Source: Ga0077536 sp035325705 (GTDB lineage: Bacteria > Pseudomonadota > Gammaproteobacteria > Ga0077536). From it: 64,000 nucleotides of DNA. Below are positions 50,739-60,355 of this stretch, piece by piece. The number at the start of each line of letters is the position of its first letter. Positions within the stretch are counted from its first letter, which is position 1. The stretch covers positions 1 to 64,000 of the forward strand of contig DAOKZI010000021.1 in the NCBI GenBank assembly GCA_035325705.1. The letters run 5' to 3'. A model generated the notes under the pieces. The model was given only the letters and a program-made list of their open reading frames with translations, had not been told where the DNA came from and did no database searches. The position numbers and the translations under genes are program-made.

Positions 50739-52136
50739 TCAGAGCGACTGCAGGAAGGCGATCAGCTCGGCGCGTGAATCGGCATCCAGGTGCGAATAAC
50801 GGCGTCGGGCGGCATCCGCCTCGCCGCCGTGCCACAGAATCGCTTCTTCGAGCGTGCGGGCGCGGCCGTCGTGCAGGAGAGATCTCGTAGCGCCGGCCTC
50901 GCCGTCGAGGCCGATGCCCCACAGCGGGGCCGTGCGCCACTCGCGGCCGCTGGCCTCGCGATCCGGGCGTCCGTCGGCGAGACCGGAGCCCAGATCGTGC
51001 AGCAGCAGATCGGTGTAGGCGTGGATGCGCTGGCGGGCCAGCAAGGGCAATGCGGCCTTCTCGCCGGTGAGCAGCATCGGCCGATGGCAGGCCACGCAGC
51101 CCGCGTCGATGAAACGGGACGCGCCGCGCTGCACCGCCGGCAGCTCGAGATGCCGGCGCGCCGGTACGGGCAGCGTGCGCAGGAAAGCGATCACGGCGTC
51201 CAGATCCGCGGGCGCGATCTCGGGCTCTCCACCGTGCGCGGCCGCCCGACATGCGGGCTGGCGCGCGCCGCAGTTGGACCCGCTCGGCAGCGCGGCGACG
51301 AGGCCCTGCTCGGCGCGAAACGCGGCGACGGTCTGTGCGCGCAGCGTCGGATGATTCGCCTTCCAGCCGTAGCGGCCGAGGCGGCGGCGTCCATTCTCGT
51401 CGCGGATCCAGTTTGCGCGCCCGGAAATGCCGTCGCCGTTCGCATCGTCGGGATCGGCCGCAGCCAGGATCGCCGCGGCGGGCACGGCCTCCAGCAGCCC
51501 CAGGCCCTGCAGGCCGGAAGCGATGCGCGGCGAGTATCGCGCGCCGTCGAGCGGCCCATAGCTCAGGCGCTCGAACGCGTAGTGCGGCACGCGCAGCGTC
51601 CACGGCGTGCCGTCGTCGTGGCGCCCCGCGATGGCGCTGTAGTCGATGCGCGGCGCGGCCTCGATCGGCACGCCCGGCACGGCGGCGATGTTCAGCTCGG
51701 CGCCGTAGACGGGATGAGCGCCCATGTGCCCGGCGGCGTCGCGTGCGCTCAACTGGAACACCAGCGAGGGCGGCGCCGGACCGGGCCCTGCGATCGCCGG
51801 GGCGCGGCGCAGTCCGCGGTGGCAGCTCACGCAGGACGCACTGTTGAACAAAGGCCCGAGCCCGTCGCGCGCGCTGATGGAAGCCTGGGCCGGGACGAAA
51901 GTCGTGTTCACGAAGGCTTCGCCGCGCGCGCGCTGGGCGCGCAGCGCCGCGTCGAAGGGCACGGCCTCCTGGTACAGGGCCGAACGCGTGCGGCCGTCGA
52001 CGGTGAGCGCGCCGCCGCCCGCCCGCGCGAGGAGATCCGCCAGCACGAAGTCCCGGGCCGATACGGGCGCCGAGGCGAAAGCGATCGCGCACAGCGCCGG
52101 CAGCAAGCCCGCGCGGCGGCGCGCGTACGCGCTCAC
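50739..52136 (-). CDS. Di-haem oxidoreductase-family c-type cytochrome
   Basis: The 465-residue protein has an N-terminal export segment (GLLPALCAIAFASAPVSA) and two CxxCH haem sites, CVSCH (Cys102-His106) and CVACH (Cys347-His351). Further family landmarks are DPDDANGDGISGRANWI and TAPLWGIGLDGEAGATRSLL. The DHOR (DUF1111) family is often near TonB receptors and metal-uptake genes. The start is taken as GTG at 52136, whose GTGA overlaps the previous gene's stop. It is periplasmic and probably redox-active with the imported substrate. Confidence 0.85.
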   Translation of the reverse strand: MSAYARRRAGLLPALCAIAFASAPVSARDFVLADLLARAGGGALTVDGRTRSALYQEAVPFDAALRAQRARGEAFVNTTFVPAQASISARDGLGPLFNSASCVSCHRGLRRAPAIAGPGPAPPSLVFQLSARDAAGHMGAHPVYGAELNIAAVPGVPIEAAPRIDYSAIAGRHDDGTPWTLRVPHYAFERLSYGPLDGARYSPRIASGLQGLGLLEAVPAAAILAAADPDDANGDGISGRANWIRDENGRRRLGRYGWKANHPTLRAQTVAAFRAEQGLVAALPSGSNCGARQPACRAAAHGGEPEIAPADLDAVIAFLRTLPVPARRHLELPAVQRGASRFIDAGCVACHRPMLLTGEKAALPLLARQRIHAYTDLLLHDLGSGLADGRPDREASGREWRTAPLWGIGLDGEAGATRSLLHDGRARTLEEAILWHGGEADAARRRYSHLDADSRAELIAFLQSL

Positions 52137-52678
52137 GGAGCGTCCGGCAAGGGTCCCGAGATCAATACCGTGAGCGCGGCCTCGCTGCCGCCGCTCAGTT
52201 GCAGGGTGTAGGGCACGCCGGGGGCGAGCGGGAATTCGACCCATTTGCGCAGCGCGCCGCATTCGGGACGGCCTTCGAAACGGCCCGCGCTCACCAGCGT
52301 GCCGTCGGCGGCGACGACGTCCACCCAGCTCTCGCCGCTGAGCGCGATGCGCCAGCGGCCCGCGCTCGGCACGCTGAAACGCGCGAGGCCGGCGTAGGCG
52401 CCGTCGTCGAGGTGACGGCGCTCGGGCGCGGCGACGAAGGCGAAGCCCTGCTGTGGGGACAGCGTCAGGCGATAGACGACGCCGCTTTCGAGCGCCGCGG
52501 CCGGCGCCGCAGCGGCCGCGAGCTCGGTGGCCGGCCCCTGCATTGCCGCCACTTCACGCGAGACGTCGACCGTATAAGCCTCGCAGCCGCCGGTCGCCGC
52601 CGACGCGTGCGCTGCGACCGCCGCCTGCAGTCCCAGCACCAGCGCTGCGCAGGACCAGATCCGGTAGTGCCGATTCAT
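52133..52678 (-). CDS. Exported protein of unknown function in a TonB receptor operon
   Basis: The 181-residue protein has a signal peptide (IWSCAALVLGLQAAVAAHAS) and a beta-rich mature part (VYRLTLSPQQGFAFVAAPER, WRIALSGESWVDVVAADGTL, GVPYTLQLSGGSEAALTVLI). It is similar in pattern to pre-peptidase C-terminal-like beta domains, without clear family. It sits between the TonB receptor (23-base gap) and the di-haem gene (four-base overlap), so the three are co-transcribed. A periplasmic binding or accessory role is inferred. Confidence 0.7.
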   Translation of the reverse strand: MNRHYRIWSCAALVLGLQAAVAAHASAATGGCEAYTVDVSREVAAMQGPATELAAAAAPAAALESGVVYRLTLSPQQGFAFVAAPERRHLDDGAYAGLARFSVPSAGRWRIALSGESWVDVVAADGTLVSAGRFEGRPECGALRKWVEFPLAPGVPYTLQLSGGSEAALTVLISGPLPDAP

Positions 52679-52701
52679 GTCCGCTCTCCCGCTCAGGTTT
52701 C

Positions 52702-54774
52702 TCAATATTCGATTCGCGCCTTGACGTAGAACGTGCGGCCGGGCTGCGGCAGGCCCCAGGCGAGCTCGTACTCGTCGTCGAAGAGATTGCGCGCGCCGAC
52801 CGCGGCGTCGAGATTGCGCAGCATCGCGTAATCGACCTGCACGTTGCCCAAGGTGTAGGCCCCGGTCTCGATGAAAGGAAAGGGCGACACGGGATTCGTG
52901 TCGACGTCGCTCCAGCGCGAGCTCGCGAGCTCGAGGCTAGGCGTCACCGTCAGCTTGTCGAGCGGCGCCCAGCGCAGGTAGACGAAGCCCTTATGCGTCG
53001 GCACGCCGGTCGGCTTCAGGCGCGGCTGCGAGGGATCGGTGACGTCGCGCCGGATGAACGTATAGTTGCCGCCGAGCTCGAGACCCGGCCGCAGGCTCGC
53101 GTCGAGCGCGAGCTCGGTGCCGTAGAAAGCGCCGTCGCCGACGTTTTGCGTCTGCGTGGTGCCGGGGCCGATTTGGACGGTCTGGATCAGATCGCGCACG
53201 TCGCTGTAGAAGATCGCCGCTTCCGCGCGCAAGCCCTTCAGCAGCTCGTCGCGCACGCCGAGCTCGATGTTCGTCGCGCGCTCCGCCTCGAGATCGGGAT
53301 TCGGGACTGCGGTGCCGAAACGCGTGCTGTAGAGCTCGAATATCGTCGGGAAGCGGGCGCGATCGGACACGCTGAGATGGGCCTGGCCGCTGTCGCGATA
53401 GCGCCAGATCCCGGCGAACTGCCAATTGAAGGCGTCGGCGCCGCCGAGCGGGCGCTCGAAGATGCGCTGCGTGGCGCTGTCGAACTCCTCGGCGTCGTTG
53501 ACCCAGTATTTGTCGTAGGACAGGCCGCCGACGAGATCGACCGCCTGCGTCACGTGCAGCGTGTTCTCGACGGCGACCGACCAGGTGTCCTGCGACTGCG
53601 TCTGCACGGGCTCCAGCGAGCGCGCCCTCGGATCCGAGGGACGGTTCAGGTTGTACTCCTCGTGCACGTCGACGCGATAGTGGAACGCCGCCTTCAAGGT
53701 ATTCCGCGGGATCAGCTCGGTCGCGAGCTCGACGCTGCCGCCGTAGGCGTGATCGTCGTAGTAGCTGCGAAAGCGGCCGGGACGCCCGCGCGTCGTGTAG
53801 CTGATGTCGTCGAAGGCATCGAGCGCGTTCTCGAAAGTGTTGTAGTACAGATTGGTCTTGACCGAGGACGCGCTGCCGAGCTGCGTGTTCGTCAGCAGCG
53901 ACGTCGACTGCACGTTCCACCACGGCCAACGCCAGAAGCTGTTGCCCGGCACCGGCGGATTGTTGAACACGTTCAGCGGCGCGCCCTTGCGGCCGTCCTG
54001 GCGCGTGTAGTTCAGGGTGTATTCGTCGCTGTCGTTGGGGGTGAGGCCCGCCTTCAGATTGATCCCCCAGTCCCGGATGTCGGAGCCCTGGCGGCGTCCG
54101 CCGTCCTCGAGCGAACGCGGCACCGGATCGTAGCTCGCGGGCAGCGTCCAGAAGTCCCGATCGCGATAGCTCGCGCTGCCCTGGACGTAATAGCGCTCCT
54201 GGCGCGATCCCGCGCGCAGATAACCGTTCCATTCGTTCAGATCGGCGGAGCGGTCGAGGCTGAAGCCGCCCTGCGCTTGCGCCTCGAAGGTCTTCGTCGG
54301 CACGCGCGTGACGAGATTGATGGCGCCGCCCATCATGCCGGGGCCGTCGATCACCGACGCATAGCCTTTCTGGATCTGCACCTCGGCGATGTCCGCGGTC
54401 AGGAAGCGACCGAAGTCGAGGCGATTGTCGGCCGGCAGGTAGACGCGCACGCCGTCGATCATCAAGGGCACCTGCAGCCGGTTGAAGCCGCGCACGAACA
54501 CATCGGATTCATTGCGCCGGCCGTTCGCGTCCAGCGTCGAGGACACGCCGGGGGCGACGTTCACCAGCTCGTCGAGCGCGGGACGTTGATAGGTCCAGGC
54601 CTCCTCGGCCGAGATCGACACCCCGCCGATGCCCGCCGTGTCCATCTCGCGTTTGCCGAGCACGAGTATCTCGCCGAGGCCGAAGCGCTCGCCCGTTGCC
54701 GCGGCCGGCAGCGCCGGCGGGACCAAGGCGAGGCTGCAGCACAGCGTCGCTATATTGATTCGTATATCACGCAT
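52702..54774 (-). CDS. TonB-dependent outer-membrane receptor
   Basis: The 690-residue protein starts with a signal peptide and a short TonB-box-like region (GEILVLGKREMDTAG). The plug domain has LDELVNVAPGVSS, DVFVRGFNRLQVPLMIDGVR and VQIQKGYASVIDGPGMMGGA. The 22-strand barrel ends PGRTFYVKARIEY with the terminal aromatic. The substrate is not siderophore-typical from motifs. Position under a ModE-like regulator and Mo-box-like palindromes suggests molybdate or another oxyanion complex. A second TonB receptor further on is under a Fur-type site instead. Confidence 0.92.
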   Translation of the reverse strand: MRDIRINIATLCCSLALVPPALPAAATGERFGLGEILVLGKREMDTAGIGGVSISAEEAWTYQRPALDELVNVAPGVSSTLDANGRRNESDVFVRGFNRLQVPLMIDGVRVYLPADNRLDFGRFLTADIAEVQIQKGYASVIDGPGMMGGAINLVTRVPTKTFEAQAQGGFSLDRSADLNEWNGYLRAGSRQERYYVQGSASYRDRDFWTLPASYDPVPRSLEDGGRRQGSDIRDWGINLKAGLTPNDSDEYTLNYTRQDGRKGAPLNVFNNPPVPGNSFWRWPWWNVQSTSLLTNTQLGSASSVKTNLYYNTFENALDAFDDISYTTRGRPGRFRSYYDDHAYGGSVELATELIPRNTLKAAFHYRVDVHEEYNLNRPSDPRARSLEPVQTQSQDTWSVAVENTLHVTQAVDLVGGLSYDKYWVNDAEEFDSATQRIFERPLGGADAFNWQFAGIWRYRDSGQAHLSVSDRARFPTIFELYSTRFGTAVPNPDLEAERATNIELGVRDELLKGLRAEAAIFYSDVRDLIQTVQIGPGTTQTQNVGDGAFYGTELALDASLRPGLELGGNYTFIRRDVTDPSQPRLKPTGVPTHKGFVYLRWAPLDKLTVTPSLELASSRWSDVDTNPVSPFPFIETGAYTLGNVQVDYAMLRNLDAAVGARNLFDDEYELAWGLPQPGRTFYVKARIEY
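54747..54771. promoter_or_regulatory. Mo-box-like inverted repeat at the TonB receptor start
   Basis: The halves TCGCTATAT and GTATATCACG face each other over about six bases and overlap the first codons of the receptor. The shape matches the ModE operator pattern (CG-x-TATAT ... ATATA-x-CG). Binding here would block initiation. Confidence 0.4.
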
Positions 54775-54862
54775 TGCAGGCGCCTCGTTGCAGGGTCGCG
54801 ATCGATGACTAGGGAGTAGCGCGCCGAAGACGATCGAAGTCGCCTGTGCGGGCGACGCTATG

Positions 54863-54881
54863 TTCGCTTATATATAACGAA
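54863..54881. promoter_or_regulatory. Near-perfect TATATA palindrome upstream of the TonB receptor
   Basis: TTCGCTTATATATAACGAA is a near-perfect palindrome about 90 bases upstream of the receptor start and just after the ModE-like gene's stop. It may be a second ModE-type operator or the promoter core. It is the most AT-rich spot in this GC-rich region. Confidence 0.4.
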
Positions 54882-54909
54882 GACCGCAAGCCGTACGGCG
54901 CCGGCCGGA

Positions 54910-55290
54910 TCAGACGCTGCGCGATCGGAGAAAGCCGGAGAACTCTTCGATGTCGCGCGCGATCGCGCCGACGGCACGGGCCTCCATCGCGCGATAGCGC
55001 TTCAGGATGTCATGCCCGTAGGGCGTGACCTCGGCGCCGCCGCCGCCGCTGCCGCCGGTCGCCGCGCTCACCACGGGCTCGCGGAAGCAGCGGTTCATCG
55101 TATCGACCAGCATCCAGGCGCGGCGGTAGCTCATGCCGAGCGATTTCGCCGCCGCCGAGATCGAGCCCGTGCGCTCGATCGCTTCGAGCAGATCGGCCTT
55201 GCCGGGCCCCATCGCGATCACCGCGCCGAGCAGGACGCGCACGGTGGGACGCGGGGGACGGCGAGCGGTTTTCGCGGCAAGCTTCGGCAT
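54910..55290 (-). CDS. ModE-like winged-helix regulator without molybdate-binding domain
   Basis: The 126-residue protein matches the ModE N-terminal DNA-binding domain: GKADLLEAIERTGSISAAAK, then SLGMSYRRAWMLVDTMNRCF and EVTPYGHDILKRYRAMEARA. Full ModE has two C-terminal TOBE/Mop domains for molybdate; these are absent, as in several single-domain homologues. The start at 55290 (PKLAAKTARRPPRP) is chosen because the upstream reading is low-complexity and crosses into the pepN promoter area. It lies upstream of and in line with the TonB operon, so it likely controls it. Confidence 0.82.
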   Translation of the reverse strand: MPKLAAKTARRPPRPTVRVLLGAVIAMGPGKADLLEAIERTGSISAAAKSLGMSYRRAWMLVDTMNRCFREPVVSAATGGSGGGGAEVTPYGHDILKRYRAMEARAVGAIARDIEEFSGFLRSRSV

Positions 55291-55397
55291 GCACGCATTG
55301 TAGGCGCAGACGCTGCGACTGCGCAGGCGGCCGCCTGCGCGCCGTGCTGCGCGCCGAATCGCTACACTGTGCGCCGAGAGCCCGAACCGGATGCCCC

Positions 55398-58040
55398 ATG
55401 CAGAACCCGCTCCCCCAAGCGATACGCCTCGCGGACTACACGCCGCCCGCATTTCTCGTCGACAGCGTCGATCTCGACGTCGACATCCGGCCCACTCACA
55501 CTCGCGTGCGGGCGACGCTCGCGCTGGCGCGCAATCCGGCGGCCGCCGGACACGCGCCGCTGGTGCTGGACGGCGATGGCCTGACGCTCGAGCGCGTGCT
55601 CCTCGACGGCGCCGCGCTCGCCGCGGACGCCTATACGCTCACGGCGCACGCGCTCACCGTGCCGAATCCGCCCCAGCGCTGCGTGCTGACGACGGAAGTG
55701 TCGATCGACCCGGAGAAGAACACGCAGTTGATGGGGCTCTACGCTTCGCGCGACGGCTATTTCACGCAGTGCGAAGCCGAGGGCTTCCGGCGCATCACCT
55801 GGTTTCCCGACCGGCCGGACGTGATGGCGCGCTATACGACGACGATCCACGCCGATCGCGCGCGCTTCCCGATCCTGCTGTCGAACGGCAATCTCGAGGC
55901 GCGCGGTGCAGAGGCCGGGGATCGCCACTGGGCGCGCTGGGTCGATCCGTTTCCGAAGCCGAGCTATCTGTTCGCGATGGTCGCGGCGCGTCTCGATTGT
56001 CTGGAGAGCGAGTTCACGACGGCGTCCGGCCGTCGCGTCAAGCTCGGGCTCTACGTCGAACCCGGCAAGCTCGACCAGACCGCGTTCGCGCTCGAGGCCT
56101 TGAAGTCGGCGATGCGCTGGGACGAGGAGACCTACGGCCTCGAGCTCGATCTCGACCAGTACACGATCGTCGCCGTCGGCGACTTCAACATGGGCGCGAT
56201 GGAGAACAAGGGGCTCAACGTCTTCAACACCAAATACGTGCTGGCCCGCGCCGACACCGCGACCGACACCGACTTCATGATGCTCGACCGCGTCGTCGCC
56301 CACGAGTATTTCCACAACTGGACCGGCAACCGCGTCACCTGCCGCGACTGGTTCCAGTTGAGCCTCAAGGAAGGCCTCACGGTGTTCCGCGATCAGCAGT
56401 ACGGCGGCGATCGCTACTCGCACGCGCTCCAGCGCATCCAGGAAGTGCGCACGCTGCGCGCGACGCAGTTCCCGGAGGACGCGGGCCCGATGGCGCATCC
56501 GGTGCGGCCGCCTTCGTACATCGAGATCGGCAACTTCTACACCGCGACCGTCTACAACAAAGGCGCGGAGCTCGTGCGCATGATCCACACGCTCGTGGGC
56601 GCCGAGGCCTTTCGCCGCGGCATGGATCTCTACTTCGCGCGCCACGACGGCCAGGCCGTGCGGATCGAGGAATTCCTCGCCGCGATGCAGGACGCTTCCG
56701 GCGTCGATCTGGGCCAGTTCAGCCGCTGGTACGAGCAGGCCGGCACCCCGGTGCTCGAGAGCCGCGGCGAGTACGACGCGGCGACGCGCCGCTACGCGCT
56801 GCATCTGCGCCAGCACTGTCCGCCGACACCGGATCGGGCCGAGAAGCTGCCCTTCCATCTGCCGATCGCGCTCGGCCTCCTCGGTGCCGACGGGCACGAT
56901 CTGCCGCTGCGCCTCGCAGGAGAGCCGGCGGCGGGCGGCACCACGCGCGTGCTGTCCTTGACCGCAGCCGAAGCACGCTTCGTGTTCCTCGACGTGCCGG
57001 CGCCGCCCGTGCCCTCGCTGCTGCGCGGCTATTCGGCGCCCGTCATCCTGCGTCACGACTACACCGACGGCGAGCTCGCGCTGCTGATGGCGCGGGACAG
57101 CGATCCCTTCAATCGCTGGGAGGCCGGCCAGCGGCTCGCGCTGAACGTGCTCGTGCGCGGCGTCGAAGCGCGGCGCGCCGGGCGGCCCGTCGAGTTCCCG
57201 GACGATTTCATCGCGGCCTGCGCGCGCCTGCTCGCCGATGCGCCGCGCGATCCGGCCTTCGCCGCCGAAGCGCTGAACCTGCCGCAGGCGGGCTATCTCG
57301 CCGAGCAGTTCGAAGTCGCGGATCCGGAGGCGATCTTCGCCGTGCGCACGGCGCTGCGCCGCCTGCTCGCCGAGCGCCTGCGCGCGCAGTGGATCGAGGC
57401 CTACGAGACTTTGGCGACGCCCGGACCTTACCGCCCGGATCCCGCGTCGGCCGGCCGCCGCGCGCTGCGCAATCTCGCGCTCGGCTTCCTGATGGAGCTC
57501 GGCGATCCGGCGTGGCACGCGCGCTGCCTCGCGCAGCTCGACGGCGCCGACAACATGACCGATGCGATGGCGGCCCTGGCCGCGCTCGCCAACGCCGACT
57601 GCCCTGAGCGCCGTGTCGCCCTCGACGGCTTCTATCGCCGCTGGCAGCATGAGGATCTGGTGCTCGACAAGTGGTTCGGCGTGCAGGCCGGGTCGCGGCT
57701 GCCGGGCACGCTGGCCGAGGTGCGCGCCCTGCTCGCGCATCCTGCCTTCGATCTGCGCAATCCGAACAAGGTGCGCGCGCTGATCGGCGGCTTCTGCCAG
57801 GGCAATCACCTGCACTTCCACGCCGCCGACGGCAGCGGCTATGCCTTCGCCGCCGAGCAGGTGCTCGCGCTCGACCCGATCAACCCGCAGATCGCCGCGC
57901 GCCTCCTTCGCGCCTTCGATCGCTGGCGCAAGTTCGATGCGGGCCGGCAGGCGCAGGCGCGCGCCGCGCTGGAGCGGGTCCGTGCGGCCGCGGCGCTGTC
58001 GAAGGATAGCTTCGAGGTCGTCAGTCGGGCGCTCGCCTAG
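55398..58040 (+). CDS. pepN: Aminopeptidase N
   Basis: The 880-residue M1 peptidase has the substrate-anchoring GAMEN (266-270), the zinc motif HEYFHNWTGNRV (His302, His306) with the third ligand Glu in LKEGLT, and the proteobacterial PepN start with DYTPPAFLVDSVDLDVDI. The C-terminal superhelical domain includes AMAALANADCPERRVALDGF-like repeats and ends KDSFEVVSRAL. It removes N-terminal residues from peptides in the cytoplasm. It diverges from the ModE-like gene. Length is normal. Confidence 0.96.
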   Translation: MQNPLPQAIRLADYTPPAFLVDSVDLDVDIRPTHTRVRATLALARNPAAAGHAPLVLDGDGLTLERVLLDGAALAADAYTLTAHALTVPNPPQRCVLTTEVSIDPEKNTQLMGLYASRDGYFTQCEAEGFRRITWFPDRPDVMARYTTTIHADRARFPILLSNGNLEARGAEAGDRHWARWVDPFPKPSYLFAMVAARLDCLESEFTTASGRRVKLGLYVEPGKLDQTAFALEALKSAMRWDEETYGLELDLDQYTIVAVGDFNMGAMENKGLNVFNTKYVLARADTATDTDFMMLDRVVAHEYFHNWTGNRVTCRDWFQLSLKEGLTVFRDQQYGGDRYSHALQRIQEVRTLRATQFPEDAGPMAHPVRPPSYIEIGNFYTATVYNKGAELVRMIHTLVGAEAFRRGMDLYFARHDGQAVRIEEFLAAMQDASGVDLGQFSRWYEQAGTPVLESRGEYDAATRRYALHLRQHCPPTPDRAEKLPFHLPIALGLLGADGHDLPLRLAGEPAAGGTTRVLSLTAAEARFVFLDVPAPPVPSLLRGYSAPVILRHDYTDGELALLMARDSDPFNRWEAGQRLALNVLVRGVEARRAGRPVEFPDDFIAACARLLADAPRDPAFAAEALNLPQAGYLAEQFEVADPEAIFAVRTALRRLLAERLRAQWIEAYETLATPGPYRPDPASAGRRALRNLALGFLMELGDPAWHARCLAQLDGADNMTDAMAALAALANADCPERRVALDGFYRRWQHEDLVLDKWFGVQAGSRLPGTLAEVRALLAHPAFDLRNPNKVRALIGGFCQGNHLHFHAADGSGYAFAAEQVLALDPINPQIAARLLRAFDRWRKFDAGRQAQARAALERVRAAAALSKDSFEVVSRALA

Positions 58041-58133
58041 GAGGAAACCGCCCGGCGGTCGGGGCGGCGCAAGCCCGTTCGCCGCGCCGTGGCCGCACGA
58101 CAGAAATGCGCGTGCAAAGCCTCATTCTTGATT

Positions 58134-58157
58134 ATAATGAGAAACATTCTCGTTACT
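58134..58157. promoter_or_regulatory. Fur box-like site
   Basis: TGAGAAACATTCTCG is an inverted repeat close to the Fur core TGAGAATCATTCTCA. It is set in AT-rich sequence (TATAATGAG, TCTCGTTACT) directly upstream of the siderophore receptor, about 20 bases before its start codon. The receptor operon should be induced by iron limitation. Confidence 0.7.
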
Positions 58158-58174
58158 AATCCGAGGCTCTCACC

Positions 58175-60331
58175 GTGGCTCCGCGCTTACTGATCCTCTC
58201 CTGGCTCACGCTCGCTGGTTTCCCCCTCGCCCCGGCCGGCGCGGCCGAAAGCGGGACCGTCGAAGAAGTCCTGGTCGTCGGCCAGGGCTCGCAGGTCGAG
58301 CTCGCCGAACCCTTTGCCGGCGGACAAGTCGCGCGCGGCAGCCGCGCCGGACTGCTCGGCAATCTCGACATGATGGAGGCGCCGTTCAATAGCACGGCCT
58401 ATACGCAGTCGCTGATCCAGGATCAGCAGGCACGCAGCGTCGGCGACGTGCTGCAGAACGATCCCGCCGTGCGAGTGGCGAAGGGCTTCGGCAACTTCCA
58501 GGAGCTGTACGTCATCCGCGGCTTCCCGGTCTTCTCCGACGACATGACCTTCAACGGCGTCTACGGCATCCTGCCGCGCCAGTTCGTCGCGGCCGAGCTG
58601 CTCGAACGCGTCGAAGTCTTCCACGGCGCGAACTCCTTTCTCAACGGCGCCGCGCCCGGCGGCAGCGGCGTCGGCGGCGCCTTCAACATGGTGCCGAAGC
58701 GCGCGGGCGGCGCGCCGCTGACGCGCCTGACGCTGGGCTACGAGAACGACGGCCAGGCCTATGCTGCCCTCGACGCCGGCCGTCGCTTCGGCGGCGGCCT
58801 GTTCGGCGCGCGTCTCAACGTGGTCGGCCGCGAAGGCGAGATCGCCGTCGACGATCAGGGCCGTTCGCTGCGCGTGGCCTCGCTGAACACCGACTTCCAG
58901 GGCGAGCGGCTGCGTCTCTACGTCGACATCGGCTATCAGGATCACTTCATCGACGACCCGCTGCCGCAGGTCACGCCGATAGGGCCCGCGCCGGCCGCGC
59001 CGGACGCTGCGGACAACTTCGCCCAGCCCTGGACGTTTTCGGACGAGCAGCAGCTCTTCGGCGTCGCGCGCGGCGAATACGATCTCACGGACCGCATCGC
59101 GCTGTGGCTCGCCTTCGGCGGCCGGCACGGCGAGGAAGAGAATCGCCTCGCCAATCCGAGCGCGATCTCCACCGGCGCCAGCACGGCCTACCGCTTCGAC
59201 AACACGCGCGAAGACGGCATCCTCTCGGCCGACGGCGGCCTGCGCTTCGCATTCGCGACCGGGCCGCTGGATCATCGCTTTACCCTGTCCGCCTCGGCCC
59301 TGCGCTCGGACTTCGACAATGCCTTCGCGCTGTCGAACTTCCTCGCCCCCTTTGCCGGCAATCTGCGCGCGCCGGTGCCGGTGGTAGCGCCAGTCGCCAA
59401 TTTCTTCACCGGCGGCGTGCTCGACGATCCGCGCCGCACCGAGGCCGTGCGCAACTGGGGCGCCGCCTTCGTCGACACCATCGGCGCCTTCGACGGGCGC
59501 GTGCTGGCGACGGTCGGCCTGCGCTCGCAGACGATCGAGAAGCGCACTTTCGACTACAACACCGGCGCCGAGCTCTCGGCCTACGACGAACAGGCGTGGA
59601 CGCCGCTCGCCGGCCTCGTCGTCGTCGTCCATCCCTCGGTCTCGCTGTATGCCAACTACGCCGAAAGCCTGCAGCCCGGCGAAGTCGCACCGGCGGTCAG
59701 CGGCGGCGTCCCGATCCAGAATGCCGGCGAGATCCTGAGCCCCTATCGCGGCGAGCAAGTCGAGGTCGGCGCCAAGCTCGAGCGCGATACCTATGGCGCG
59801 AACCTCGCGTTCTTCACGCTGAACCGTCCGAACGCGATTGTCGAGAACGGCATCTTCTCCAGCGGAGGCGAGCAGGAGAGCCGCGGCATCGAGCTGAGCT
59901 TCTTCGGCGAGCCCCTGCCGGGCCTGCGCGTGCTCGGCGGTACGACCTGGCTAGACTCCAGCCTCGAGCGCACGACCGGCGGCATCGATCAGGGCAACAC
60001 GCCGATCGGCATCCCCGACGTCCAGGCCAACGGCAACGTCGAATGGGATCTGCCTTACGTCCCGAACCTCACGCTCGACGCGCGCGTGATCTTCACCGGC
60101 GAGCAGTACATCGACACGGCGAACACGCTGTCGATCCCGTCGTGGACGCGCTTGGATCTCGGCGCGCGCTACGCGACCCGGCTCGGCGGCCAAGCGCTGG
60201 TCGTGCGCGGTCGCATCGAGAACATTGGCGACCGCGACTACTGGGCCTCGGCCGGCGGCTTCCCGGGCGCGAACTATCTCGTGCTCGGCGCGCCGCGCAG
60301 CTTCATCCTGTCCGCGTCGATGGACTTCTGA
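58175..60331 (+). CDS. TonB-dependent siderophore receptor
   Basis: The 718-residue outer-membrane receptor starts (GTG) with a signal peptide ending AGAAE and a TonB-box-like EEVLVVG. The plug has RSVGDVLQNDPAVRVAKGFG, ELYVIRGFPVFSDDMTFNGV, VEVFHGANSFLNGAAPGG and GGAFNMVPKRAG. The barrel ends RSFILSASMDF. The plug motifs are those of ferric-siderophore receptors (FhuA/FecA-like). A Fur-type site precedes it, and a PepSY membrane protein and a small membrane protein follow, which fits iron import and reduction. Confidence 0.93.
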   Translation: MAPRLLILSWLTLAGFPLAPAGAAESGTVEEVLVVGQGSQVELAEPFAGGQVARGSRAGLLGNLDMMEAPFNSTAYTQSLIQDQQARSVGDVLQNDPAVRVAKGFGNFQELYVIRGFPVFSDDMTFNGVYGILPRQFVAAELLERVEVFHGANSFLNGAAPGGSGVGGAFNMVPKRAGGAPLTRLTLGYENDGQAYAALDAGRRFGGGLFGARLNVVGREGEIAVDDQGRSLRVASLNTDFQGERLRLYVDIGYQDHFIDDPLPQVTPIGPAPAAPDAADNFAQPWTFSDEQQLFGVARGEYDLTDRIALWLAFGGRHGEEENRLANPSAISTGASTAYRFDNTREDGILSADGGLRFAFATGPLDHRFTLSASALRSDFDNAFALSNFLAPFAGNLRAPVPVVAPVANFFTGGVLDDPRRTEAVRNWGAAFVDTIGAFDGRVLATVGLRSQTIEKRTFDYNTGAELSAYDEQAWTPLAGLVVVVHPSVSLYANYAESLQPGEVAPAVSGGVPIQNAGEILSPYRGEQVEVGAKLERDTYGANLAFFTLNRPNAIVENGIFSSGGEQESRGIELSFFGEPLPGLRVLGGTTWLDSSLERTTGGIDQGNTPIGIPDVQANGNVEWDLPYVPNLTLDARVIFTGEQYIDTANTLSIPSWTRLDLGARYATRLGGQALVVRGRIENIGDRDYWASAGGFPGANYLVLGAPRSFILSASMDF

Positions 60332-60355
60332 GCCGCGCTTGCCAGCGATGCCCGC

